Part shown: positions 8,663 to 16,895 of the stretch, piece after piece | Position numbering within the stretch: the first letter of the stretch is position 1 | Layout of the letters: each line of letters begins with the position of its first letter | Origin: Marinobacter sediminum | Lineage (GTDB): Bacteria; Pseudomonadota; Gammaproteobacteria; Pseudomonadales; Oleiphilaceae | Assembly (NCBI RefSeq): GCF_016820575.1 | Contig: NZ_JAEMQH010000002.1 | Coordinates: 1,262,933-1,326,932 of the forward strand | Direction of reading: 5' to 3' | Length of the DNA: 64,000 nt | Position numbers and translations under genes: made by a program | The notes under the pieces: generated by a model | Databases searched by the model: none | The model's input: the letters and a program-made list of their open reading frames with translations, nothing else | What the model was told of the DNA's origin: nothing

Positions 8663-9667
8663 AGCGCAGATATCGCGGAGAAACGCGATGGCGCGGCGTT
8701 CCGACCAGTAATAGCCGTCGCGGGCGTGCTCAACAAAGCCGACATGCCCACCCCAGCGTGGCGCCTCCACGCGCACGTAGGCTCCCAGAAGATTTCGTGA
8801 TTCCGGAAAGCAGCTGCTAGACAGGAACGGGTCGTCAGCGGCATTGACCATCAACGCTGGCACCCGAATATCCCGGAGCCGCCCAAGCGCGGACGCCTGC
8901 GCCCAATAGTCCACGGCGCTGCGGAAGCCATGCAGGGGCGCGGTGTAGCGATCGTCAAACTGATGAAAATTGCGAATAGACTCGAAGCCGGACACGTCGA
9001 TCAGATCCGGGAATCTTTGCGCTTTTTCGCGCATCTTCCAATGAAGATCCTTCAAGAAACGCTGCATGTAGATGCGCCGCGTTGGCCGGGAGAGCACCTC
9101 GGCGCTGCCAGCGAGATCGCACGGCACCGAATAGGTAACAGCACCGCAAATTCGGCTATCGATCCGCTCTCCCTGCTCGCCCAAATACAGCAGGGTCAGG
9201 TTGCCACCCATACTGAAGCCGGACAGAAACAGCGTGTCGTAGGTCTTGCCCAGGCCATGGTGGATGACACGCTCGAGATCAGCCGTTGCCCCACTGTGGT
9301 AAAACCGGGGCTGCCGGTTCATTACTCCGCCGCACGATCGATAATTCCAGGCCAGCACATCCCAGCCCGCACTCAGAAGGGCTCGGGTAATGCCCAGCAC
9401 GTAGGGTCGCCGGCTATGCCCTTCCAGACCATGGGAGACAATGGCGAGGCGATTACTGCCCTGGCGATACCAATCCAGGTGAAGTTCATCGTCATCGTCG
9501 GTGGGCAGAATCTCGGCCTGGGGCGAGATCATATCGACCTTGCGAAACAGCGTCGGCCAGACCGACTGAATGTGGCCGTTACGTAACCAGGGTGGTGGGT
9601 GATACTGCAGGCGGTCCGGCTTTACATTCGCGGGCAAAGGTTGAGGGGCGGATTCGAAAGCAGTCAT
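8660..9667 (-). CDS. YheT-type alpha/beta hydrolase
   Basis: A 335-residue alpha/beta hydrolase of the YheT/UPF0017 family. The family start pattern PPPWLRNGHIQSVWPTLFR lies near 25-42. The oxyanion region is SHGLEGHS (78-85) and the nucleophile elbow is SGFSMGGN with Ser152. An Asp in VNAADDPFL and a His in WGGHVGFVEH near the C-terminus complete the triad. There is no signal peptide, so it is cytoplasmic. Family members act on esters, but the natural substrate is unknown. It is convergent with tesA. Confidence 0.88.
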   Translation of the reverse strand: MTAFESAPQPLPANVKPDRLQYHPPPWLRNGHIQSVWPTLFRKVDMISPQAEILPTDDDDELHLDWYRQGSNRLAIVSHGLEGHSRRPYVLGITRALLSAGWDVLAWNYRSCGGVMNRQPRFYHSGATADLERVIHHGLGKTYDTLFLSGFSMGGNLTLLYLGEQGERIDSRICGAVTYSVPCDLAGSAEVLSRPTRRIYMQRFLKDLHWKMREKAQRFPDLIDVSGFESIRNFHQFDDRYTAPLHGFRSAVDYWAQASALGRLRDIRVPALMVNAADDPFLSSSCFPESRNLLGAYVRVEAPRWGGHVGFVEHARDGYYWSERRAIAFLRDICA

Positions 9668-9741
9668 AACGACACCTCCCTGTCACTACGCACTACTGAA
9701 CACTGGCTTTCGTACAATTTTTAACCTTTTAATTCAGGGGG

Positions 9742-9770
9742 TTGACCCGGCTCACCAAAGCACTTAATAT
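9742..9770 (+). promoter_or_regulatory. Sigma-70 promoter of tRNA-Asn (first copy)
   Basis: TTGACC at 9742-9747 and TAATAT at 9765-9770 are separated by 17 bases. A GC-rich stretch (GCGCGCC) follows the -10, typical of stringently controlled stable-RNA promoters. The second tRNA-Asn copy at 24377 has the same layout. Confidence 0.8.
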
Positions 9771-9790
9771 GCGCGCCACTCTGATGCTGT

Positions 9791-9866
9791 TCCCCGATAG
9801 CTCAGTTGGTAGAGCAACGGACTGTTAATCCGTTTGTCGCTGGTTCGAGCCCAGCTCGGGGAGCCA
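9791..9866 (+). tRNA. tRNA-Asn (GTT)
   Basis: A complete 76-base tRNA with CCA encoded. The acceptor stem TCCCCGA pairs with TCGGGGA and is followed by GCCA. The D arm contains AGCTCAGTTGGTAGAGC, the anticodon loop CTGTTAA gives GTT (Asn), and the T loop is GTTCGAGCC. It is identical to the copy at 24377-24452. Confidence 0.98.
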
Positions 9867-9876
9867 CTTTTTCCGG

Positions 9877-9912
9877 AATGCCGCTACTTCATACGAAGCA
9901 GCGGCATTTTTC
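9877..9912 (+). terminator. Terminator after tRNA-Asn
   Basis: AATGCCGCT pairs with AGCGGCATT around a loop of about 14 bases, and the stem runs into five T residues. It lies 10 bases after the tRNA. It also sits just past the end of the convergent aminopeptidase gene and may serve both. Confidence 0.8.
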
Positions 9913-9922
9913 GTTTCAGGCC

Positions 9923-11212
9923 TCACAAAACCTGTTCGCGCTGCATGAATTCGGTCAACACCCTAAACAGAGTATAGCCATCCTCAGTGCCGATGAGCTC
10001 CCGAATCGAATGCATACCGAATTGCGGCACACCAATATCCAGCGTGGTGACACCCAGATTACCTGCCGTAATTGGCCCAATCGTGCTGCCACAGCCCATA
10101 TCACTGCGCACCACAAACGACTGATGCGGCAAGCCCAGTTCATCGCTGATGTGACGATAAACGGCGGCTGACCGGCTGTTGGTCGCATAACGCTGGTTAT
10201 GATTGATCTTGATCACCGGCCCCTGGTTCAGCAGCGGTCCATGGTTTTCATCGTGTCGATCCATGTAGTTGGGGTGAATACCGTGGGCATTATCCGCGGA
10301 AATCATCATGGAACGGGCAATAGCACGATTCCTGCCGGCACCGCACCAGCGATCCAGAACCGACGACAGAAACGGCCCCTGGGCGCCCTCAGCGGACATA
10401 CTGCCGACTTCCTCATGGTCATTGCAGACCAACAGCGCGGCTTCGTCGCCAGAGGCGGTCAGTAGAGACTGCAGGCCGATGTAGCAACTGAGCAGGTTAT
10501 CGAGCCGGGCGGAGGCGATGAATTCATCACGCAGGCCAACAAACGAGGCTTCGCGGGCATCGTAAAAGCTCAGCTCGTAACCAAGCACCTTACGCACCTT
10601 CAATCCGGACTCGGTCGCAATCTGCTGGCGCAGTAAGTCGGCAAAGCTGGTGGTGTCGCTTTCTGGCACCTGCATCAGCACCGGCGGCAGATCAGTCTGT
10701 GGGTTTACGGTGCGGTTGCTGTTTGCTTCCCGATCGAGGTGGATTGCCAAGCTGGGAATGAACGCTACCGGCTTGCGAAAATTGATCAGGCTGTCCCGAA
10801 CTTCGCCCGCTTCATCAAGCACGGTAACTCGACCGGCCAGTGACAGATCGCGATCAAACCAGGGGTTCAGCAGCACTCCGCCGTACACTTCGACACCAAG
10901 CTGAAAGAATCCTTTGCGACGAACTTCCGGGTTCGGTTTCACCTTCAGACAGGGACTGTCGGTGTGCGCGCCAACCATTCGAATCCCGGAGGCGGCTACA
11001 TCCCGCTGGCCGGTCCGGAAGGCGACAATGGAAGAGCCGTTGCGAATGACATAATAGCCCTGCCCCGAGGCCAGCGACCAATCGTCCTTTTCGTCGAGCT
11101 CGACAAAGCCGGCGGCGTCCAGTCGGTCTTTCATCGTCGACACGGCGTGCCAGGGTGTTGGCGATGAATCCAGAAACTTCAGCAAATCTTTGTTAAATTC
11201 AGCGTGTTCCAT
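9923..11212 (-). CDS. M18 family aspartyl-type aminopeptidase
   Basis: A zinc aminopeptidase of the M18 family (429 residues), a cytosolic enzyme that trims N-terminal, often acidic, residues from peptides. Metal-binding and catalytic signatures are visible: GAHTDSPCLKVKP (His and Asp), NDHEEVGS (Glu pair), and SADNAHGIHPNY toward the middle. SDMGCGSTIGPI and VGVPQFGMHS-like segments occur near the end. The frame stays open 20 codons further upstream, but the ATG at 11212 matches the family start (MEHAEFNKDLLKFL) and has AGGGA just upstream. Confidence 0.93.
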   Translation of the reverse strand: MEHAEFNKDLLKFLDSSPTPWHAVSTMKDRLDAAGFVELDEKDDWSLASGQGYYVIRNGSSIVAFRTGQRDVAASGIRMVGAHTDSPCLKVKPNPEVRRKGFFQLGVEVYGGVLLNPWFDRDLSLAGRVTVLDEAGEVRDSLINFRKPVAFIPSLAIHLDREANSNRTVNPQTDLPPVLMQVPESDTTSFADLLRQQIATESGLKVRKVLGYELSFYDAREASFVGLRDEFIASARLDNLLSCYIGLQSLLTASGDEAALLVCNDHEEVGSMSAEGAQGPFLSSVLDRWCGAGRNRAIARSMMISADNAHGIHPNYMDRHDENHGPLLNQGPVIKINHNQRYATNSRSAAVYRHISDELGLPHQSFVVRSDMGCGSTIGPITAGNLGVTTLDIGVPQFGMHSIRELIGTEDGYTLFRVLTEFMQREQVL

Positions 11213-11334
11213 GATGTCCCTGATTGAATGATAATTGCCACAACAGTATGGCATGAAGCCTTGATGCCTCATACTGGCTGCACGGACATTCCTTATGCCC
11301 TAATCACACTCACCCGTCGCAAGCGGAGCTCAGC

Positions 11335-11820
11335 GTGCAAGCACCCAGATTTCTTGATATCGAATACTGCCAAACCGACGATGCCCTGTTTCCCGTTGCC
11401 ATGGCTTGGTCCCTGGCCGATGGCCGCATGAAAACCGTGGTGATCAGCCCCGAGGACGCATGGCTGCCGGACGACGGTGACCTGGGTGACTTCGACCTTC
11501 GCTACCTGGAAGAACAGGGCGTGCCTCCGCTGGAAATCGCGCGCGAACTGCACGAAGACCTGCCCGACCAGACTGTCTACGTGGACGGTCTGGACCCGGA
11601 TGAGATTCTGATCGACAAGATTTTCAGCGCCATCGGACAAGATGCCCCTTTCGAAATTGCCCCCATCACCGAGCTGATCACCAGCCTGGACGGTGACACC
11701 CTAGAGGATCGCCGCCGTCAGCTAATGATCGACGAAGGCCTGGAACCACAGCTACCGGAAAACGGGGTGTATGCCCTGCTTCTGATGGCCCGCGAAGAAG
11801 GCCTGTTCGACGCCGACTGA
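11335..11820 (+). CDS. Hypothetical protein with exonuclease-like N-terminus
   Basis: A 161-residue acidic cytoplasmic protein. The N-terminus (FLDIEY, Asp8 and Glu10) resembles the first motif of DnaQ/RNase H-like 3'-5' exonucleases, and the overall length fits that fold. The usual final HxxxxD motif is not present; the matching segment reads ENGVYALLLMA. It may therefore be a non-catalytic relative. Start is GTG with GGAG eight bases upstream. It stands alone between divergent and same-strand genes. Function unknown. Confidence 0.75.
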   Translation: MQAPRFLDIEYCQTDDALFPVAMAWSLADGRMKTVVISPEDAWLPDDGDLGDFDLRYLEEQGVPPLEIARELHEDLPDQTVYVDGLDPDEILIDKIFSAIGQDAPFEIAPITELITSLDGDTLEDRRRQLMIDEGLEPQLPENGVYALLLMAREEGLFDAD

Positions 11821-11937
11821 CGCAGACCAGTGCTGACCGGGAACCGACACAGGGAAGTGTGACACGGGTCGACGTAACAAACGGTTACACAGGGCAAGAT
11901 CAGGTCCGTACCGTTGACGTCAGGAAGCCCGATACTA

Positions 11938-12558
11938 ATGAACAAGGTTGTGCGAACATCCCTGCTTGCCGCGCTGATTCCAGCGACACTGATGACCACT
12001 TCGTCTGTTTTCGCCCAGGAAATGGCCTCTGACAAGGCCCGGGAAGACATGCACTACGTGGGATTACTGGCCACGGCCTTTAATCATCGCTCTGTCGGAA
12101 CCGTGACCAACGAGGCAGCCTGGGGCAATGGCGCCACACTGGTAGTCGGCGGCCACATCACCGATCTGTTTCACGCCGAAATCCGCGCTGGTGGCGGCAT
12201 CACTGATGCTGACGTACCCAACAGCAACCTGACCCTGGCCATCGACTATTTCGCCAGCTGGTACATCGGCATGCATCACTCGATCACAGACTACGCCAAC
12301 GTCTACGGCCAGTTCGGTTTTTCCCACCTCAGCGGCAAGTCTGAACTGAAGCGGCCCGAGGCCGCCCAGAACCGCCAGTTTCAACTCTTCGAGGAAGACT
12401 TTCCTGGCAGCAGTTTCAGTGTCAGCTGGCTGGTTGGCCTGGACATCGAACTTCTCGACAACACCTACCTCGCCTTCGAAGGCGGCCGGCTGTTCGAAGA
12501 TACTGAAACGGAGGTGAATACGTTCCAGTTCTCCGGCGGGTTACGCTACGAGTTCTAA
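11938..12558 (+). CDS. Small outer-membrane beta-barrel protein
   Basis: A 206-residue exported protein. Residues 1-24 form a signal peptide ending SSVFA-QE. The rest alternates polar and hydrophobic residues in strand-like blocks (for example GGHITDLFHAEIRAGGGI and YANVYGQFGFSHL) and ends with a phenylalanine in FSGGLRYEF, the usual outer-membrane barrel C-terminal signal. This fits the OmpW/OmpX-like or opacity-type eight-stranded barrel group. The ATG at 11938, not the earlier in-frame ATG at 11914, has AGGAAG upstream and starts the signal peptide. It is convergent with rlmKL, with only three bases between the stops. Confidence 0.85.
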   Translation: MNKVVRTSLLAALIPATLMTTSSVFAQEMASDKAREDMHYVGLLATAFNHRSVGTVTNEAAWGNGATLVVGGHITDLFHAEIRAGGGITDADVPNSNLTLAIDYFASWYIGMHHSITDYANVYGQFGFSHLSGKSELKRPEAAQNRQFQLFEEDFPGSSFSVSWLVGLDIELLDNTYLAFEGGRLFEDTETEVNTFQFSGGLRYEF

Positions 12559-12561
12559 AGC

Positions 12562-14736
12562 TCAGCCCTGATGGCGGATATGCCAGCACCGGTGAATACG
12601 GGCGTTACGCTGAAAGTCCTTATCCAGCGTGCTGGAACTGACCTCTTCGATATCAAATTCCGCAGCCAGATCTTCGTCCAGCCTAAAACGACGGAAGTTG
12701 TTGGAAAAAATCAGCAAGCCTTCGGAGTTCAGGCGAGCCATGGCCTGGCGCACCAGCCGGCCATGGTCTTTCTGGATATCCAGCACTCCGGCCATTCTCG
12801 CTGAGTTGGAAAAGGTCGGGGGATCCATGAATATAAGATCGTAACGCTGATCCAGAGTCGGCTTCGAGGCCAGCCAGGCCAGGCAATCAGCCTGTTCCAC
12901 AACATGCTTCTTGGGATCTGCCCCATTCAGGGCCAGATTATCCTGGGCCCAGTTCACATAGGTTTTCGACATATCCAGACTCAACGAGCGACTCGCGCCC
13001 CCAGCCACAGCGTGCACGGTAGCCGCTCCGGTGTAGCAGAACAGGTTCAGGAAGCGCTGACCCTTGGCATGCTGCTGAATCCAGTGCCGAACAGGCCGAT
13101 GATCCAGGAACAGGCCGGTGTCCAGATAGTCCTTGAGGTTTACTTTCAGCACACAGCCGTGCTCGTGCACCTGAAAAAAGTCACCGCTGGCGGCCTGCTT
13201 TTCGTATTGGCTGGTGCCTGACTGGCGCTGGCGTTGTTTGCACACCATATCCTCTCGCTCGATACCCAGAGCCTCGGGTATCACCGCCAGCGCCTCTGCC
13301 AGGCGCTCCCGGGCGGAACGCTCGTCCACGGTCTTCGGAGCAGCGTATTCCTGAACGTGCACCCTGCCCTCGTAGACATCGATGGCCAGGGCAAACTCGG
13401 GCATGTCGGCATCGTAGAGACGATAGCAGCCGATGCCCTGCTTGCGGGCCCACTGACCGATGCTCTTGCGGTTTTTCTTCAGCCGGTTTCTGAGCATAGC
13501 CGCCCGTTCCTCATTGGCGATCTTGGGCGTGATTTCACCCGGTACGTCCGGCTCGTGGGGCGTCATCGCGCTGGCTTCGTCTACGGTGAACAGCAGCAGC
13601 TGGGCGGGCAGCTTGCCATTGAACAACCGGTACTGCTTGTAGCTGCGCAGACCAATGGACTTGCCGTACTCCGGTGTGCCGGTGAACACCCCCAGGCGCC
13701 AACCCGGCAGCAGACGCTTAACGGTATCGCCCAGCGCCCGATACAGAGTGCCCAGTTCACGTCGCTCGCTCAGCCGTTCACCGTAAGGCGGGTTGACCAG
13801 CACCAAACCTGAGGATGCCCAGTCACCTTCCAGCGCCAGGTCGGCAATCGCGCTACTGTCCACCTGCACCAGGCCCTGCAGCCCAGCCCGTTCAATATTA
13901 TTCCGGGCGGTCGAAAGCACCCGACTGTCCTGATCAAAACCTGCCATTCTCGGCAATTTTCGCTGCTTGCCTTCATGAGCCCTGCGCTCGGCCTCCTGCC
14001 GCAAAGCCAGCCAGAGGTCGGGCTGGTGCCCAAGCCACTTCTCAAACCCGAAATGTTCCTGCTTGCGTCCCGGCGCCAGATCCAGGGCCATCATGGCCGC
14101 TTCAATAACCAGAGTGCCGGAACCGCACATGGGATCGACAAAATCGCCACCCTCCTTTGCCAGCTCAGGCCACCCGGCACGCATCAACAGCGCCGCTGCC
14201 AGGTTTTCCTTGAGAGGAGCCATGCCCTTTTCGATACGGTAGCCACGCATGTGCAGGCTGTGTCCGCTCAGATCGATGCCCAGCGACAGCCGACCACGAT
14301 TCAAGCGTGCCGACACCGTGACATCGGGCATCTTGGCCGCCACCGAAGGGCGCTGGCCACCGCTGGCGCGGAATCGGTCCACAATTCCGTCCTTGACCCG
14401 CTGGGCCCCGTACTGTGTGTTGCGGATCGCGTCGTTCTGCCCGAGAAAGGTCACCCGGAAACTGCCGTTAACCGGAATGTGCTGCTGCCAGTCCATGTGC
14501 ACCACGCCGTCATACAGCTGGTCACCACTGGTGGCATCCACCTCGTCCAGATGAAGGATGACCCGGTTGGCCAGGCGCGACCACAGACAGGCTCGGTAAC
14601 CGCCTTCCAGACTACCCTCCGCCCAGACACCAGCCGGCGCATTACGCACCGGTTCCAGGCCGAAAGTACTGAGTTCGTCTGCCAAAAGGTATTCAACCCC
14701 TTTTGGGCAGCTTACGAAAAAGACGGATTTGGACAA
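12562..14736 (-). CDS. rlmKL: Bifunctional 23S rRNA methyltransferase RlmKL
   Basis: This modifies 23S rRNA at G2445 (m2G, RlmL part) and G2069 (m7G, RlmK part) by E. coli numbering. A THUMP domain (about 50-155) is followed by the RlmL methyltransferase with DPMCGSGTLVIEA and the catalytic NPPYGERL. The RlmK methyltransferase comes last, with FLNLFCYTGAATVHA and DPPTFSNS. The total of 724 residues is near the usual 700. The start is probably the TTG at 14736, which has AGGAG six bases upstream; a GTG at 14754 is in frame but has no ribosome site. In pseudomonads this gene neighbours rmf and pyrD, as here. Confidence 0.94.
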   Translation of the reverse strand: MSKSVFFVSCPKGVEYLLADELSTFGLEPVRNAPAGVWAEGSLEGGYRACLWSRLANRVILHLDEVDATSGDQLYDGVVHMDWQQHIPVNGSFRVTFLGQNDAIRNTQYGAQRVKDGIVDRFRASGGQRPSVAAKMPDVTVSARLNRGRLSLGIDLSGHSLHMRGYRIEKGMAPLKENLAAALLMRAGWPELAKEGGDFVDPMCGSGTLVIEAAMMALDLAPGRKQEHFGFEKWLGHQPDLWLALRQEAERRAHEGKQRKLPRMAGFDQDSRVLSTARNNIERAGLQGLVQVDSSAIADLALEGDWASSGLVLVNPPYGERLSERRELGTLYRALGDTVKRLLPGWRLGVFTGTPEYGKSIGLRSYKQYRLFNGKLPAQLLLFTVDEASAMTPHEPDVPGEITPKIANEERAAMLRNRLKKNRKSIGQWARKQGIGCYRLYDADMPEFALAIDVYEGRVHVQEYAAPKTVDERSARERLAEALAVIPEALGIEREDMVCKQRQRQSGTSQYEKQAASGDFFQVHEHGCVLKVNLKDYLDTGLFLDHRPVRHWIQQHAKGQRFLNLFCYTGAATVHAVAGGASRSLSLDMSKTYVNWAQDNLALNGADPKKHVVEQADCLAWLASKPTLDQRYDLIFMDPPTFSNSARMAGVLDIQKDHGRLVRQAMARLNSEGLLIFSNNFRRFRLDEDLAAEFDIEEVSSSTLDKDFQRNARIHRCWHIRHQG

Positions 14737-15051
14737 GTTCAACTCCTGGTTCACTCGGGTTCGGGTAAGTTTCCGGAATAGCGGACTTTAAGCAGCCAGC
14801 CACTCTTCGTTATTTCATACAACTATAAGAAAAGCGTCATATAGATGAAATTATTAGTGTACATCCGCTCGACGTTCGAACTACCTTGTAGGTGACGCGT
14901 CGTTCCGGAGGCAAACAAAGGTCTCCGATAACAGGATCCTGACTGCTCTGGCTTGAGCTGACAATAGTGGGTTATCCCGGAATGGGCCCTCTGTCCTCGC
15001 CACTGCAGATGTGTACACGCTTGTTCTGTTAATCCATCAGTGAGGAACGGC

Positions 15052-15264
15052 ATGAAAAGACAGAAGAGAGACGTTTTCGCTCGTGCATTCAAACGGGGTT
15101 ATCTAGCCGGCGTATCAGGTAAACCTAAAGACAGTTGCCCCTCAGAACAAATGGAAGTTCGCCAGGAATGGCTAAACGGGTGGCGTGAAGGCCGCACCGA
15201 TAACTGGGAGGGCATGACCGGAGTTTCCGGCATCCACAAACTTTCAAACGTCACGTCGGCGTGA
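15052..15264 (+). CDS. rmf: Ribosome modulation factor
   Basis: A small basic protein of 70 residues that dimerises 70S ribosomes into inactive 100S particles in stationary phase. The conserved family pattern is clear: MKRQKRDVFARAFKRGYLAG, then CPSEQMEVRQEWLNGWREGR. It is slightly longer than the E. coli protein because of a C-terminal tail of about 17 residues. An in-frame ATG 12 bases earlier exists, but the ATG at 15052 has GAGG upstream and matches the family start. The 315-bp region before it (14737-15051) has no other gene. A hairpin cluster follows the gene. Confidence 0.95.
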   Translation: MKRQKRDVFARAFKRGYLAGVSGKPKDSCPSEQMEVRQEWLNGWREGRTDNWEGMTGVSGIHKLSNVTSA

Positions 15265-15346
15265 CAATTCAATACAACCCCGGATCTTGATCTGGTCTTT
15301 TGTACACAATTTGAAGCAGTAACTTAAAAACCAAAGTGTAACCCAA

Positions 15347-15431
15347 ACGGGGCCTCCCGCCCCGTACCATGCGAAGAAGCGCCACGGGGTTCATTCCCCG
15401 CACGGGCCCGCTAAGCGGGCCCATTTTTTTT
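15347..15431 (+). terminator. Three tandem GC-rich hairpins downstream of rmf, the last a terminator
   Basis: Hairpin 1 (15347-15365) pairs ACGGGGC with GCCCCGT. Hairpin 2 (15385-15400) pairs CGGGG with CCCCG. Hairpin 3 (15404-15422) pairs GGGCCCGC with GCGGGCCC and is followed by A and eight T residues. Hairpin 3 is a good intrinsic terminator for rmf; the first two would give the mRNA a structured 3' end. Confidence 0.8.
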
Positions 15432-15444
15432 GCCTGCTGAAAAC

Positions 15445-16491
15445 TCAGGGCGCTGTCGCTAGCTCACCACCCTGCTCCAGGTGACGAATGGCTTCCACCG
15501 CCTCCCGAATCAGCTCGGGGCCACGGTAGATAAACCCGGTATAGATCTGCACCAGCTTGGCACCGGCGCGAATTTTTTCTGCCGCACTCTCGCCATCGGT
15601 AATGCCGCCTACCCCAATGATCGGCAGTGCCTCACCCAATTCTGCGTAGAGCCCTTCAATGACTCGCACAGAGGCGGCCCGAACAGGTGCGCCGCTAAGC
15701 CCGCCCGCTTCACCCGCGTGCGCGTGACCGGCGACCGCGTCGCGACTAATGGTGGTGTTGGTGGCAATCACCCCATCCAGGCCGGTTTCTTTCATGGCGG
15801 AGGCCACAAAGCGAATTCCGTTGTCATCCATATCCGGCGCGATCTTTACCGCGATGGGAACGTAGCGGCCCAGCTGGCTCTGACATTGAAGCTGCTCGTC
15901 TTTAATCGACGCCAGCAACTGTTTCAGCGAATCACCAAATTGAAGATCCCGCAGGCCTGGCGTATTGGGCGATGACACGTTGACGGTAATGTAGTCCGCC
16001 CGTGTATAAACCGAGCGAATGCCTTTGCGGTAGTCCAATTCCGATTCGTCGTTCGGGGTATCCTTGTTTTTACCCACATTGATACCGAGAACGCCCTGGT
16101 AGCGCCGCTGATCTACCCGATCCAACAGGTGCTGTAGACCTTCGTTATTAAAGCCCATGCGATTAATGATCGCCTGATGCTCCGGCAACCTGAACATCCG
16201 CGGCTTGGGGTTACCCGGTTGGGCCAGCGGAGTCACGGTACCTACTTCGATAAAACCGAAGCCCAAAGCTCCCAGGGCATCCAGATGATCGGCGTTCTTA
16301 TCCAGTCCGGCGGCCAATCCCACGGGGTTGGGAAAATCCAGCCCCATAACATTCACTGGCAATGCATCTATTTTGGGCGAGAGTGCATTCAGCAAGCCAA
16401 TCCGGTTGATCGCATCGAGGCCACTCAGTGCCAGGTTGTGAGCCTGCTCGGGAGGCAGCCGGAAAAGCAGGTTACGAATTAAGCCGTACAT
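15445..16491 (-). CDS. pyrD: Dihydroorotate dehydrogenase (quinone), class 2
   Basis: This oxidises dihydroorotate to orotate in pyrimidine synthesis and passes electrons to quinone at the inner membrane. It has 348 residues, a short N-terminal membrane-associating helix ([21 protein letters not shown]), the flavin/substrate segments NRMGFNNEG and [13 protein letters not shown], and the catalytic serine of class 2 enzymes in [12 protein letters not shown]. The frame is open 39 codons further upstream, but the ATG at 16491 is the family start. Another pyrimidine gene, pyrF, lies at 25036. Placement beside rmf matches Pseudomonas. Confidence 0.95.
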   Translation of the reverse strand: MYGLIRNLLFRLPPEQAHNLALSGLDAINRIGLLNALSPKIDALPVNVMGLDFPNPVGLAAGLDKNADHLDALGALGFGFIEVGTVTPLAQPGNPKPRMFRLPEHQAIINRMGFNNEGLQHLLDRVDQRRYQGVLGINVGKNKDTPNDESELDYRKGIRSVYTRADYITVNVSSPNTPGLRDLQFGDSLKQLLASIKDEQLQCQSQLGRYVPIAVKIAPDMDDNGIRFVASAMKETGLDGVIATNTTISRDAVAGHAHAGEAGGLSGAPVRAASVRVIEGLYAELGEALPIIGVGGITDGESAAEKIRAGAKLVQIYTGFIYRGPELIREAVEAIRHLEQGGELATAP

Positions 16492-16895
16492 CTGAAAACT
16501 CCTTGCATTTCGGTGATCGGAGTATACCGGAAGTTGTCCACAGCATCGCCGCACCTGAAAAAAATGAGGTAAATAGCTGTCGAGAGCCGCTCTTGAAATC
16601 TTTTCCACGGAATCTGTGGATAAACCTGTTGAAAATCCCGGGGCAACGGGTGCTATCCCTTGATAACTGCGCCCGCCTACAGATTGATCATTTTTTAACC
16701 AGTTAAATTTTGCTTTGTTTTCAGTGAGTTATAAATATTTTTATAAGGTGTTGAGTAAACATGAACAAAATGTTAGCTGGTCACAACTTCGCAACACTGT
16801 GCATAAAAAAGTCAAAATGGGCCTGAAAAAGCGATTCAGCCCTTGACGGGGAATAACGTTATAATTAGGCACTCCCCATGATTCCGGAGCCCTTC
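16492..16895. other. Gene-free region between pyrD and the cation transporter
   Basis: About 400 bases without a convincing gene, holding the divergent control regions of pyrD and the cation diffusion facilitator. The left part carries DnaA-box-like 9-mers. The stretch 16690-16830 is clearly AT-rich (runs such as ATAAATATTTTTATAAGG). A TATAAT hexamer occurs at 16860-16865, but a TTGACG at 16842 is only 12 bases away, too close for a standard promoter. A 21-codon open frame from 16761 has no ribosome site. Confidence 0.6.
16534..16623. promoter_or_regulatory. Cluster of DnaA-box-like sites
   Basis: Within 90 bases there is one perfect DnaA box (TGTGGATAA at 16615-16623, TTATCCACA on the minus strand) and two one-mismatch copies (TTGTCCACA at 16534-16542 and TTTTCCACG at 16601-16609). 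The sites are close to the AT-rich tract at 16690-16830. Binding is not proven and single mismatched 9-mers occur by chance. Confidence 0.4.

Noticed and set aside
16761..16826. A 21-codon open frame in the AT-rich tract between pyrD and the cation exporter
   Set aside because: No ribosome site and no protein-like character; probably chance.
16534..16830. A chromosomal replication origin
   Set aside because: Only one perfect DnaA box and none of the usual origin neighbour genes (dnaA, dnaN, gidA, parA/B) are present.
16842..16865. TTGACG and TATAAT as a promoter for the cation exporter
   Set aside because: The spacer is only 12 bases, too short for a sigma-70 promoter. The TATAAT alone may still be a -10 with an unseen -35.
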